A stretch of 64,000 nucleotides of DNA from Streptomyces sp. NBC_00414 (GTDB lineage Bacteria; Actinomycetota; Actinomycetes; Streptomycetales; Streptomycetaceae), in NCBI RefSeq assembly GCF_036038375.1, contig NZ_CP107935.1:7812001-7876000 (forward strand), read 5' to 3'. The first letter of the stretch is position 1. Each line of letters starts with the position of its first letter. Under the pieces are notes generated by a model. That model was not told the DNA's origin. It did not search any database and saw only the letters and a list, made by a program, of their open reading frames with translations. The translations under genes and the position numbers were made by a program. This document shows positions 18,012-26,329 of this stretch, piece by piece.

Positions 18012-18043
18012 CCCGGGTCAGGTCCGCCTGATCCGGACCCGGG
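18012..18043. terminator. Hairpin between convergent amaP and SDR genes
   Basis: Arms CCCGGGTCAGG and CCGGACCCGGG pair with one mismatch around a 10-base loop. It lies 10 bases past the SDR stop. There is no T-tract, as is common for Streptomyces terminators. Confidence 0.55.
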
Positions 18044-18052
18044 TCCCCGGGG

Positions 18053-18808
18053 TCAGAACCCGCTCCGGGCCCCGCCGTCCACCGGCACCATGATCCCGGT
18101 CAGATAGGACGCCGCCGGCGACAAGAGAAACGCGGCGGTCCGCCCGAACTCCTCCGGCCTCCCGTACCGCCGCAACGGAATCCGCGCCTCGTTGGCCGCC
18201 CGAGTGGCCTCAGGATCGGCCGAGTACCCGTCAAGCTCCCGCACGCGATCCGTGTCGATCCGGGCCGGCAGCACCCCGACCACCCGGATCCCGCGCGGAC
18301 CCAGCTCGTCGGAGAGGGACTTGGCGAAGCCGGCCAGCCCGGGACGCAGACCGTTGGAGATGGTCAGGCCCGCGATCGGCTCGTACACCGAACCGGAGAG
18401 CACGAAGCCGATGACCCCGCCCTCGCCCAGCTCGGCGGCGGCCCCGCGGGCCAGCCGGACCGCGCCGAGGAAGACGGAGTCGAACGCGGCCTGCCACTGC
18501 TCGTCGGTGTTGTCGGCGACGAAGCCGGGCGCGGGGCCGCCGACGCTGATCAGGATGCCGTCGAAGCCGCCGAAACGCTCACGGGCGGCCGCGATCAGAC
18601 TCTGCGGCGCCGTGGGGTCGGCGTTGTCCACGGCCACCCCGTGGGCGTTCGGACCGAGCGCCGTCGCGGCGTCGGCCACCGTCTTCGCGTCGCGCCCGGT
18701 GACGATCACCTTCGCGCCGTCGGCGACGAGTTCACGCGCGGAGGCGTGACCCAGGCCGCGCGTTGCTCCGGTGACGACGTAGACGCGGTCCTTCAGTCCA
18801 AGATCCAT
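18053..18808 (-). CDS. SDR family protein lacking the usual catalytic Tyr-Lys
   Basis: A 251-residue Rossmann-fold protein with the cofactor motif TGATRGLGHASA and the classical ending TGIMVPVDGGARSGF. The active-site region reads SGSVYEPIAGLTISNGLRPGLAGFAKSL: where FabG-type enzymes have YxxxK, this protein has S and R (SNGLR). It belongs to the atypical BKR-like SDR subgroup whose catalytic tetrad is incomplete, so the reaction is uncertain. It starts 5 bases after the GH15 stop and is probably cotranscribed with it. Confidence 0.88.
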   Translation of the reverse strand: MDLGLKDRVYVVTGATRGLGHASARELVADGAKVIVTGRDAKTVADAATALGPNAHGVAVDNADPTAPQSLIAAARERFGGFDGILISVGGPAPGFVADNTDEQWQAAFDSVFLGAVRLARGAAAELGEGGVIGFVLSGSVYEPIAGLTISNGLRPGLAGFAKSLSDELGPRGIRVVGVLPARIDTDRVRELDGYSADPEATRAANEARIPLRRYGRPEEFGRTAAFLLSPAASYLTGIMVPVDGGARSGF

Positions 18809-18813
18809 GGCCT

Positions 18814-20748
18814 CTATCCTGCCTCGTCCGTATCGGGCACTCCAGTCTCCCCGGCCCCGTCGCCGTCGAACAGCGCGAGGGCGGTGCCCACCAGACCGAT
18901 GTGGCTGAACGCCTGCGGGAAGTTGCCGAGCTGGTGGCCGGCCACGGGGTCGTACTCCTCCGCCAGCAACCCCACGTCGTTGCGCAGCGCGATCAGCCGC
19001 TCGAACAGGTCGAGGGCCTCCTTCCTACGGCCCGTCAGGTGCAGCGCGTCCGCGAGCCAGAACGAGCAGACGAGGAACGAGCCCTCGCCGCCCGGCAGCC
19101 CGTCGACGTCCTTCAGATCCGAGCCCTGCCGCTGCGAGTCGGCCAGCTCCGCGTGCTCCGCGTCGTAGCGGTGCACGAAGCCGTCGCGGGCGAGTCCCTT
19201 GCGCACCGCGTCGACCGTGCCGACCACCCGCGGGTCGTCCGGCGGAAGGAAGCCGAGGCGGGGGATGAGCAGCAGCGCGGCGTCCAGCTCACGGGAGCCG
19301 TAGGACTGCGTGAACGTGTTCCGCTCCGGGTCGAAGCCGCGGTCGCACACCTCGCGGTGCACCTCGTCGCGCATCGCGCGCCACTTGTCGACGTCGCCGC
19401 CCAGCTCGGGGTTCTCCTCCAGGGTGCGCACCGTGCGGTCGGCGGCCACCCACGCCATCACCTTCGAGTGCACGAAGTGCCGGCGCGGGCCGCGCACCTC
19501 CCACAGTCCCTCGTCGGGCTTGCGCCACGCCGTGTGCAGGAAGTCCATCAGGGCCTGGTGCAGCCGCCACATGTCCGGTTCGGCCGGCAGCCCCGCGTGC
19601 TGCGCCAGCGTGAGCGAGTCGATCACCTCCCCGTACACGTCGAGCTGCAGCTGCCGTACGGCGTCGTTGCCGATCCGCACCGGCGACGAGTCGCGGAAGC
19701 CGGGCAGCCACGCCAGTTCGTACTCGGGGATCCGCCGCTCGCCCGCCAGGCCGTACATGATCTGCAGGTCCGCCGGATCGCCCGCGACCGCGCGCAGCAG
19801 CCAGTTGCGCCAGGCCTCCGCCTCCTCCTGGTAGCCGCACGCGAGCAGCGCGCCCAGCGTGAGGGTGGAGTCCCGCAGCCAGCAGTAGCGGTAGTCCCAG
19901 TTGCGGACGCCGCCGATCTCCTCGGGCAGCGAGGTCGTGGGGGCCGCGACGATGCCGCCGCTCGGCGCGTACGTGAGGGCCTTGAGGGTGATCAGGGAGC
20001 GGACGACCGCGTCGCGGTGCGGTCCGTCGTAGCGGCAGCGGCCCGCCCAGGCCTGCCAGTCGGCGACGCTCTGCTCCAGCGCCTCGAACGGGTCGACGAG
20101 CTTGGGGCGCGGCTCGTGCGAGGGGTGCCAGGTCAGGACGAAGGCGATCTTCTCGCCCTCGGCGACGGTGAACTCCGAGTGCGTACCGAAGTCCTCGCCC
20201 CAGGTGTGCACATCCGGTTCGCTGCGCAGCCACACCGAGTCCGGGCCGGCCACGGCCACCCGGTGGCCCTCGGACTTGCGGACCCACGGGACGACCGAGC
20301 CGTAGTCGAAGCGCAGCCGCAGGGTGCTGCGGACGGTCACGCTGCCCCTGAGGCCCTCGACGATCCGTACGACATCGGGGGCGCGGTCGCGCTGCGGCAT
20401 CAGGTCGGTGACGCGTACCGAGCCGTCCTCGGTCTCCCACTCCGTGTCGAGCACGAGCGTGTCGGGCCGGTACGCCCGCCGTGTGCAGGTGTCCGATCCC
20501 TTCGGCGCTATCCGCCAGTGTCCGTTGTCGTCGTCCCCCAGCAGTTTCGCGAAGCAGGCCGCCGAGTCGAACCGGGGCAGGCAGAGCCAGTCGATCGAAC
20601 CGTCCCGCCCTACCAGGGCGGCGGTCTGGTGGTCGCCGATGAGCGCGTAGTCCTCGATGGAAGGGTGCACGTTTGCCGGGTTCCCTTGGGATCCGACGAT
20701 CAACCCCGGCTGTTCATCGCCGGATCCCCTGGCGGGGGTGGGCAGCAT
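18814..20748 (-). CDS. Glycoside hydrolase family 15 protein (glucoamylase/trehalase type)
   Basis: A 644-residue cytoplasmic protein. An N-terminal beta-sandwich (IEDYALIGDHQTAALVGRDGSIDWLCLPRFDS) precedes the (alpha/alpha)6 barrel with GVRNWDYRYCWLRDSTLTLGA, the acid region DEGLWEVRG and the base region EEYDPVAGHQLGNFPQAFSH. Actinobacterial members include trehalases and glucoamylase-like enzymes; the substrate cannot be fixed from sequence. ATG 20748 is the longest start. GTG at 20670 (VHPSIEDYAL), with AAGGGA upstream, is the better match to how the family usually begins. Confidence 0.9.
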   Translation of the reverse strand: MLPTPARGSGDEQPGLIVGSQGNPANVHPSIEDYALIGDHQTAALVGRDGSIDWLCLPRFDSAACFAKLLGDDDNGHWRIAPKGSDTCTRRAYRPDTLVLDTEWETEDGSVRVTDLMPQRDRAPDVVRIVEGLRGSVTVRSTLRLRFDYGSVVPWVRKSEGHRVAVAGPDSVWLRSEPDVHTWGEDFGTHSEFTVAEGEKIAFVLTWHPSHEPRPKLVDPFEALEQSVADWQAWAGRCRYDGPHRDAVVRSLITLKALTYAPSGGIVAAPTTSLPEEIGGVRNWDYRYCWLRDSTLTLGALLACGYQEEAEAWRNWLLRAVAGDPADLQIMYGLAGERRIPEYELAWLPGFRDSSPVRIGNDAVRQLQLDVYGEVIDSLTLAQHAGLPAEPDMWRLHQALMDFLHTAWRKPDEGLWEVRGPRRHFVHSKVMAWVAADRTVRTLEENPELGGDVDKWRAMRDEVHREVCDRGFDPERNTFTQSYGSRELDAALLLIPRLGFLPPDDPRVVGTVDAVRKGLARDGFVHRYDAEHAELADSQRQGSDLKDVDGLPGGEGSFLVCSFWLADALHLTGRRKEALDLFERLIALRNDVGLLAEEYDPVAGHQLGNFPQAFSHIGLVGTALALFDGDGAGETGVPDTDEAG

Positions 20749-20770
20749 CCCGGGTGCGGCTCGGTGAGGT

Positions 20771-20806
20771 GCTGGTCGCGCAGTTCTTGTTCTTGCGGGG
20801 GGCCGG
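20771..20806. repeat. Degenerate REP-like element, copy C
   Basis: GCTGGTCGCGCAGTTC retains half of the element at 14621; the remainder (TTGTTCTTGCGGGG) is altered. It lies between SURF1 and the GH15 gene. Confidence 0.4.
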
Positions 20807-20818
20807 GTGCGGCGGCGC

Positions 20819-21610
20819 TCAGACGGGGGCGGGCTCCGCCGTAGGGGCGGACGCGACCTCGGCGGCCTCCGCGCGGTCGCGGCGCTCGCGGCGGACCAGG
20901 ACCACGAAGCCCACCGGGACGCCCGCGGCGAAGAGCCACCACTGGACCGCGTACGCCATGTGGGGGCCGATGTCGCTGTGATTGGGCGCCGGGATCAGCT
21001 CGGGGACGTCGCCCTTGGGCTCGGGATCGGTCAGTTCGACGTAACCGCCGAGGACCTGCTTGCCGAGCGCCTTGGCCTGCTGCTCGCTGTTGATCAGCAT
21101 GACCATGCGGTCGGGCAGGCCGCGCACGTCCTTGATGCCGCTGTCGCCGCTCGTCTCGTCGGCCATCAGCCGGCCGGTGACCGTGGTCTCGCCCTTCGCG
21201 GGCGCGGGAATCCTCGGGAACTCGGTCTGCGCGCCGTCCGCGGGGATCCAGCCGCGGTTGACCATGAGGACCCGGCCGTCGTCCAGGACGAACGGGGTCA
21301 GTACGTGGAAGCCGACCTCTTCGTCGGAGTTGGTACGGCGGCGGACCACGACCTCGTCGGCGGTGTCGAAGGTGCCCTTCGCCGTCACCCGGCGGTACAG
21401 ATCCTTGCGCTCGATCCCCCGGCCCGGCGCGGTGAGCGACTCGGCGGGGGCCGGTTCCGCGGCCAGCGAGTCGGAGATCACCTGGTTCAGCGCGACCTTG
21501 TGCTCGTGCCGGTGCAGTTGCCAGAAGCCCAGCTCGATCATCGTGGGGATGAGCGCGAGCATGATGAGGGTGAGGATCACCCACTGCCGGGACAACAGGA
21601 AGCGGTACAC
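20819..21610 (-). CDS. SURF1 family protein, cytochrome oxidase assembly
   Basis: A 263-residue protein with one N-terminal transmembrane helix (WVILTLIMLALIPTMIELGFWQLHRHEHK) and one C-terminal helix (MAYAVQWWLFAAGVPVGFVVLVRR). The SURF1 signatures GFWQLxR, GFHVLTPF, VNRGWIP and HMAYAxQWW are all present. SURF1 helps haem insertion into the aa3 oxidase. GTG 21610 (VYRFLLSRQW) is preferred over the TTG at 21625. The C-terminal tail of about 20 residues is Ala/Glu-rich. Probably in one transcript with the zinc-ribbon gene upstream. Confidence 0.92.
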   Translation of the reverse strand: MYRFLLSRQWVILTLIMLALIPTMIELGFWQLHRHEHKVALNQVISDSLAAEPAPAESLTAPGRGIERKDLYRRVTAKGTFDTADEVVVRRRTNSDEEVGFHVLTPFVLDDGRVLMVNRGWIPADGAQTEFPRIPAPAKGETTVTGRLMADETSGDSGIKDVRGLPDRMVMLINSEQQAKALGKQVLGGYVELTDPEPKGDVPELIPAPNHSDIGPHMAYAVQWWLFAAGVPVGFVVLVRRERRDRAEAAEVASAPTAEPAPV

Positions 21611-21659
21611 CCCACGACCGTACAACCGGGTCGTGGGGTGCGATGAGTCGGGTACCGGG

Positions 21660-21893
21660 TCACACCCTGTCGATGATGCCCACCTTTCCCTCGGCGCGGG
21701 CGCAGTGGGCGCCGCAGTACCAGTGGTTCTCGACCTCGACGCCCTGCCCGATGATCTGGACGCGGCAGTGCTCGCAGAGGGGTGCCATGCGGTGGATCGC
21801 GCAGGAGAAGCAGTCGAAGACGTGCACCGCTCCCTGCGCGTGGACCTCGAAGGTCATTCCGTAGCTGTTGCCGCAAACCTCACATGTCGCCAT
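21660..21893 (-). CDS. Small zinc-ribbon protein
   Basis: A 77-residue protein with several metal-binding pairs: CEVCGNSY, CFSCAIH, CEHCRVQI and CGAHC, plus histidines. It looks like a two-site zinc ribbon of the 'metallo-ribbon' type found in actinobacteria. ATG 21893 gives MATCEVC. It sits 49 bases upstream of SURF1 on the same strand. Function unknown; a link to copper or haem handling with SURF1 would be speculation. Confidence 0.87.
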   Translation of the reverse strand: MATCEVCGNSYGMTFEVHAQGAVHVFDCFSCAIHRMAPLCEHCRVQIIGQGVEVENHWYCGAHCARAEGKVGIIDRV

Positions 21894-22009
21894 GCGCCAC
21901 AGGGTGGGCCGTTCCCGTGGTCCGGGCGAGCGGCCCGTGGGCGAGTCGCGCGGCAATCACCCGTCCGTACGGTCGTCCGTGCGGCCGGTCCGTTCGGTCG
22001 TCGGTACGG

Positions 22010-23014
22010 TCACCCCTCCGTGGCCGGTTCCACGTTCCCGAGGAGCTGGCCGAAGGCCGCCTCGTCGACCACCGGGGTGCCGAACTGGCGCGCCTTGACC
22101 ACCTTGGACGTACCCGAGTCGGGGTCGTTCGTGACGAGCAGGCTGGTCAGCCGGGACAGGCTCGTCGCGACATGCAGCCCGGCCTCGACGGCGCGGTCCT
22201 CCAGGAGGTCGCGCTCGACCGAGGTGTCCCCGGAGAACGCGATGCGCATGCCCTGTTTGAGCTGCTTGCCCGGTTCGTACCGGCCCGGATTCGGGTACGG
22301 GCAGGCGGGGCGCTTGCGCGAGGGACGCCAACTCGCCGGCGGGCCCGACGGATGGCCGGACGAGTAGCCGCCGCCGGACTGCCGTCCGATGAGCGGCGCC
22401 GCCCGGTCCGTCCACTCCGTCAGCGGCCGGCACTCCAGGAGCGGCAGCCGTACGCCGTCGCGCGCGGCGGCCCGCAGACTCGGCCGGAACGCCTCGGCGA
22501 GCACGCGCGCGTCGTCCAGCGCGTGGTGCGCGCGCTGCTGGACGACGCCGAAGTGCGCGGCCAGGGACTCCAGCTTGTGGTTGGCCAGCGGCAGGCCGAG
22601 TTCCTTGGACAGCGCGATGGTGCACAGTCGCTGACGGACCGGCGCCTCGCGCCGGGCGCGCGCGTACTCCCGGGCGATCATCGACCAGTCGAAGACCGCG
22701 TTGTGCGCGACGAGCACCCGGCCCTCAAGCCGGGTCGCGAACTCCTCGGCGATGTCCGGGAACAGGGGCGCCCCTTCGAGCACGTCGCTCGTCAGCCCGT
22801 GGATCCACACCGGGCCCGGGTCCCGCTCCGGGTTGACCAGCGTGTACCAGTGGTCCTCGACCTCACCGCGCGCGTCCAGCCGGTAGACCGCGGCCGACAC
22901 TATGCGGTCGTCGCGGGCCAGTCCTGTGGTCTCCACGTCGACGACCGCGTACCCCTGTGGGTAGGCGGCCGGCCACGCGGTGGCGGACGGTGCGGTCTGA
23001 CGGTCTTCGAGCAT
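22010..23014 (-). CDS. DEDDh 3'-5' exonuclease with C-terminal BRCT domain
   Basis: A 334-residue protein. The DnaQ-like exonuclease domain (about 20-185) has YAVVDVETTGL (Exo I Asp and Glu), LVAHNAVFDWSMI (Exo II) and RAHHALDDARVL (Exo III His and Asp). A proline-rich linker leads to a BRCT domain beginning GMRIAFSGDTSVERDLLEDRAVEAGLHV and ending LVTNDPDSGTSKVVKARQFGTPVV, like the BRCT of NAD-dependent ligases. It probably acts in DNA repair or proofreading. ATG 23014 chosen; a GTG two codons earlier is equally possible. Divergent from the next operon. Confidence 0.91.
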   Translation of the reverse strand: MLEDRQTAPSATAWPAAYPQGYAVVDVETTGLARDDRIVSAAVYRLDARGEVEDHWYTLVNPERDPGPVWIHGLTSDVLEGAPLFPDIAEEFATRLEGRVLVAHNAVFDWSMIAREYARARREAPVRQRLCTIALSKELGLPLANHKLESLAAHFGVVQQRAHHALDDARVLAEAFRPSLRAAARDGVRLPLLECRPLTEWTDRAAPLIGRQSGGGYSSGHPSGPPASWRPSRKRPACPYPNPGRYEPGKQLKQGMRIAFSGDTSVERDLLEDRAVEAGLHVATSLSRLTSLLVTNDPDSGTSKVVKARQFGTPVVDEAAFGQLLGNVEPATEG

Positions 23015-23214
23015 GGTCACTGAGGATAAGGGGCGCGACTGACAGTCCTGTCCCCGGAGTCCGAACCCGGGGCGGATTCAGGACCTTTCGGCGTCGCGCC
23101 GGCGATTGGCGCGGGCTCGTTCCTGCACGGCTATGGACCATTGCCGCGCCCGGTGCGACTGTGCTGCCCGCCCGGAACGCACGGCGACGAGGACACACGG
23201 ACGCACGGACGCGC

Positions 23215-23276
23215 GGCGACACGAACGCACGGAAACGCGAAGGACGGCGACACGAACGCACGGAAACGCGAAGGAC
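23215..23276. repeat. Perfect 31-base tandem repeat, two copies
   Basis: Two identical head-to-tail 31-base units (23215-23245, 23246-23276), each holding GACACGAACGCACGG and AACGCGAAGGAC. Degenerate copies flank both sides. The array ends 23 bases before the start of the decarboxylase-like gene, so it lies in its leader or promoter. Confidence 0.9.
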
Positions 23277-23299
23277 AGTGACGCGAAGGGCGGTACGGC

Positions 23300-24100
23300 A
23301 TGGCACGCGTACGGTACGGCGCGCGGACCGAGGCGGAGATCGCCGCCGCGCGCACCGCGAGCTCCCGGCTCCCCGACATCTGGTCCACCGGCGTGGTGGC
23401 CGTCTGGGAGAGCGACCCCGACGCGGTCGCGGCGGTCCTGCCGCCTCCGCTCAAACCCACCGGACGGCCCCTCGTCCGGGTGAACATCAGCAAGGTGGAC
23501 CTGCCCGGTTACCCCCTGGGCGCCGGTTCGTTCGCGGTCGCCGCCGCGCACGACGGGGTCGAGGGCTGGTATCCGCTCGTCATGCCGATGACCCACGAAC
23601 GGGCCCTCACCGGCGGCCGTGAGGTCTTCGGCGAGCCCAAGAAACTGGGCGAGGTGACGGTCGAGCGCGAAGGCCTCGTCGTACGCGCCGCTCTCGCCCG
23701 GCACGGCATCGAGTTCGCGGAGGTGCGCGGCGCCGTGAGCGGGCCGCTGCCCCTGCCGGAGCCGACGCGGAAGACCGACTTCTACTTCAAGTTCCTGCCC
23801 GCGGTGGACGGTTCGGGATTCGACGCCGATCCCGTCCTCGTGCACTGCGTGCGCAACGAGAAGGTGCGGAAGCTGGAGCGGATCACCGGCGACGTCGTCC
23901 TGCGGGAGTCGATGTACGACCCCGTCGCCGACCTCCCGGTCCGCGAACTCGTCGGGATCACCATCGGCGAGAAGACGACCGACCAGAAGGGCACGGTCGT
24001 CGAACGCGTGGACGCGCAGGCGCTGTTGCCGTACATCCACCAGCGGTACGACGATCCTCAGCAGATCCTCGACGGGCCGCCGCAGGGGAGCGCCCGGTGA
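23300..24100 (+). CDS. Acetoacetate decarboxylase family protein
   Basis: A 266-residue cytoplasmic protein. The ADC motif FGEPKKLGEV holds the Schiff-base lysine pair, preceded by YPLVMPMTHERALTGGREV. The N-terminus carries VVAVWESDPDAVAAVLPPPLKP, typical of the family. Members decarboxylate acetoacetate or act as aldolase-dehydratases or hydrolases on other beta-keto acids, so the substrate is open. First gene of a four-gene operon; its TGA overlaps the next GTG (GTGA). Confidence 0.9.
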   Translation: MARVRYGARTEAEIAAARTASSRLPDIWSTGVVAVWESDPDAVAAVLPPPLKPTGRPLVRVNISKVDLPGYPLGAGSFAVAAAHDGVEGWYPLVMPMTHERALTGGREVFGEPKKLGEVTVEREGLVVRAALARHGIEFAEVRGAVSGPLPLPEPTRKTDFYFKFLPAVDGSGFDADPVLVHCVRNEKVRKLERITGDVVLRESMYDPVADLPVRELVGITIGEKTTDQKGTVVERVDAQALLPYIHQRYDDPQQILDGPPQGSAR

Positions 24101-24981
24101 ACCTGGCGGAGGGGCAGGTCGCCGTCGTCACGGGCGCGGCGAGCGGAATCGGGCTGGCCATGGCGCGGCGTTTCGCGGCCGACGGACTGAAGGTCGTCCT
24201 CGCGGACGTGGAGGAGGGCGCCCTGGAGAAGGCCGCCGCCGCGCTGCGTGAGGACGGAGCCGTGGTGCACGCGCGCGTGGTGGACGTCGGGGAGCGCGAG
24301 GAGGTCTTCGCACTCGCCGAGGAGACGTACGACAAGTTCGGCGCCGTGCACGTCCTGTGCAACAACGCGGGAGTCGGCTCGGGCGCCGAGGGCCGTATGT
24401 GGGAGCACGACCCGAACGACTGGAAATGGGCGTTCGCGGTCAACGTGTGGGGCGTCTTCCACGGCATCCAGGCCTTCGTGCCGAGGATGCTGGCCGGCGG
24501 CGAACCGGGCCACGTCGTCAACACCTCGTCCGGCGACGGCGGCATCGCGCCGCTGCCCACCGCGTCCGTGTACGCCGTCACCAAGTCGGCCGTCGTGACG
24601 ATGACCGAGTCCCTGTACGCCCATCTCAGGGCGGAGCACGCGCGCGTGGGGGCCTCGGTGCTCTTCCCCGGGCCCCACATGCTCCGCACGGGCCTGTGGG
24701 AGTCGCACCGCAACCGGCCGTCGCGCTATGCCAAGCAGCGGCCCCGCAGGACCCCGTACCGCAGTCTCGGCCAGTGGGAGGCCGCGATGAAGGAGGCGGG
24801 GAAGGAGGTGCGGTTCACGCCGGTCGAGGAGGTCGCCGACCTCGTGGCGGACGGCATCCGCGCGGACCGCTTCTGGCTGCTGCCGGCGAGCGAACACAGC
24901 GACGCGCAGATCCGCGCGCGGTCGAAGTCGATGCTGGACCGCGCCGACCCGGCGTACCTGGAGAACTTCATCCTGGACTGA
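24097..24981 (+). CDS. Short-chain dehydrogenase/reductase of the catabolic operon
   Basis: A 294-residue SDR with the intact motifs TGAASGIGLA (cofactor), NNAGVG, a catalytic serine in NTSSGDGG and YAVTK (Tyr-x-x-x-Lys). It has a long C-terminal extension (FWLLPASEHSDAQIRARSKSMLDRADP) seen in actinobacterial SDRs of steroid- and terpenoid-type pathways. Aspartate after the second strand (VVLADVE) suggests NAD(H) rather than NADP(H). Coupled to the ADC-like gene by a 4-base overlap. Confidence 0.91.
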   Translation: MNLAEGQVAVVTGAASGIGLAMARRFAADGLKVVLADVEEGALEKAAAALREDGAVVHARVVDVGEREEVFALAEETYDKFGAVHVLCNNAGVGSGAEGRMWEHDPNDWKWAFAVNVWGVFHGIQAFVPRMLAGGEPGHVVNTSSGDGGIAPLPTASVYAVTKSAVVTMTESLYAHLRAEHARVGASVLFPGPHMLRTGLWESHRNRPSRYAKQRPRRTPYRSLGQWEAAMKEAGKEVRFTPVEEVADLVADGIRADRFWLLPASEHSDAQIRARSKSMLDRADPAYLENFILD

Positions 24982-24991
24982 GGACCGGACC

Positions 24992-25048
24992 GAGGAGTCA
25001 CCCATGGCCACCGAGAAGTCACCCCTGGCCGAGGAGTCACCCATGGCC
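24992..25048 (+). repeat. Triplicated ribosome-binding-site/start-codon module
   Basis: GAGGAGTCACCCATGGCC occurs at 24992 and again at 25031, with a mutated middle copy (GAGAAGTCACCCCTGGCC) at 25013. The two intact copies give two in-frame ATG starts (25004, 25043), each with the same Shine-Dalgarno sequence at the same spacing. Confidence 0.9.
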
Positions 25049-26329
25049 TCCGCGACGGAGCCCTACCTGATCATCTCCTCCGACTGTCACGCCGGGCTGC
25101 CCACCGAGGAGTACCGGCCCTATCTGGACGCCCGTTTCCACCGGGACTTCGACGAGTTCGTGGCGGGGCAGGGCCGCCGTCGCGAGGAGATGAACCGCCT
25201 CGGCATCCGCAACGAGGCCTTCGCCGACAAGTGGTTCCACGACAACGAGGAAGGCCTGCGCGGAGGTTGGGACTCCGCTCAGCGTCTCAAGGAGCTGGAC
25301 GGCGACGGCGTGGCCGCCGAGGTGGTCTTCCCGGACGCCGACGCGGTGGACAGCCGGACGGCCGCGCCCTTCGGCGTGGGCCTCGGGCTCTCCGGCGACC
25401 ACGACCCCGGCCTGGGCATGGCGGGCGCGCGGGCACACAACAGGTGGCTCGCCGAGTTCGTCGGCGAGCACCCCGAACGGCACTGCGGAGTCGCCCTGTT
25501 GCCCGTCACGGCGCCCACCGACCAGGTCGTCGCCGAGGTGTACCGCGCCAAGGAGTCGGGACTCGGCGCGCTGATGATCCCCTCCATGTGGGTCGACAAG
25601 GAGCCCTACCACGACCGCCGTTACGACCCCGTGTGGGCGGCGGCGGCCGAGTGCGGGATGCCGGTGACGACCCACTCCGGGGCGGCACCCCGCCACGAGT
25701 ACGGCGACCACCTCGGCATCTACGTGAGCGAGGTGACCTGGTGGCCCGCGCGCCCCCTCTGGTTCCTGCTCTGGTCGGGTGTCTTCGAGCGCCACCCCGG
25801 GCTCAAGTTCGGTGTGGCGGAGTCCGGTTGCTGGTGGCTGCCGAACCTGCTGTGGTTCATGGACCGCCTCTACCTGGGCGCGCACGGCGGCAAGAAGCTC
25901 TCCCCCTTCGCCGAACTGCGGCGCCCACCGCACGAGTACCTCGACCGCCAGGTCTTCATCTGCGCGACCAACACCAAACGCCGTGAACTGGCCCAGCGGT
26001 ACGAGATCGGTGTCGACAACATCCTCTGGGGCAGCGACTTCCCGCACCCCGAGGGCACCTGGCCCGACACGCGCGCGTGGCTCTCGCGGACCTTCCACGA
26101 CATCCCGGTGACGGAGACCCGCCGCATGCTGGGCCTCGCCGCCGCGGAGGTCTTCGGCTTCGACACCGGGAAACTGGCCCCGCTCGCACGGCGCATCGGC
26201 CCCACCCCGGCCGAACTCGGCCAGTCCGAGGACCAGTCGGCCGTCGAGGCGTCCTGGGCGCGCTCGCGCGAAGTGGGCCGCCACTGGCTGACCGACCACG
26301 ACTTCCCGGCCCTGGGGGTGACCCCGTGA
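25004..26329 (+). CDS. Amidohydrolase (ACMSD-like TIM-barrel), first of two
   Basis: A 441-residue cytoplasmic protein of the amidohydrolase-2 family. The N-terminal metal site is SSDCHAG (D-x-H rather than the usual H-x-H); TTHSGAAP gives the next histidine and ILWGSDFPHPEGTWP the catalytic aspartate. Members decarboxylate or hydrolyse carboxylic acids, as in ACMSD. Two identical ribosome-binding sites allow starts at 25004 or 25043 (MASATEPYLII); the second begins closer to the domain. Its stop overlaps the next GTG (GTGA). Confidence 0.9.
   Translation: MATEKSPLAEESPMASATEPYLIISSDCHAGLPTEEYRPYLDARFHRDFDEFVAGQGRRREEMNRLGIRNEAFADKWFHDNEEGLRGGWDSAQRLKELDGDGVAAEVVFPDADAVDSRTAAPFGVGLGLSGDHDPGLGMAGARAHNRWLAEFVGEHPERHCGVALLPVTAPTDQVVAEVYRAKESGLGALMIPSMWVDKEPYHDRRYDPVWAAAAECGMPVTTHSGAAPRHEYGDHLGIYVSEVTWWPARPLWFLLWSGVFERHPGLKFGVAESGCWWLPNLLWFMDRLYLGAHGGKKLSPFAELRRPPHEYLDRQVFICATNTKRRELAQRYEIGVDNILWGSDFPHPEGTWPDTRAWLSRTFHDIPVTETRRMLGLAAAEVFGFDTGKLAPLARRIGPTPAELGQSEDQSAVEASWARSREVGRHWLTDHDFPALGVTP

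Noticed and set aside
23200..23290. Repeats before the decarboxylase-like gene as a CRISPR array
   Set aside because: Units are head-to-tail with no spacers, and there are no cas genes.
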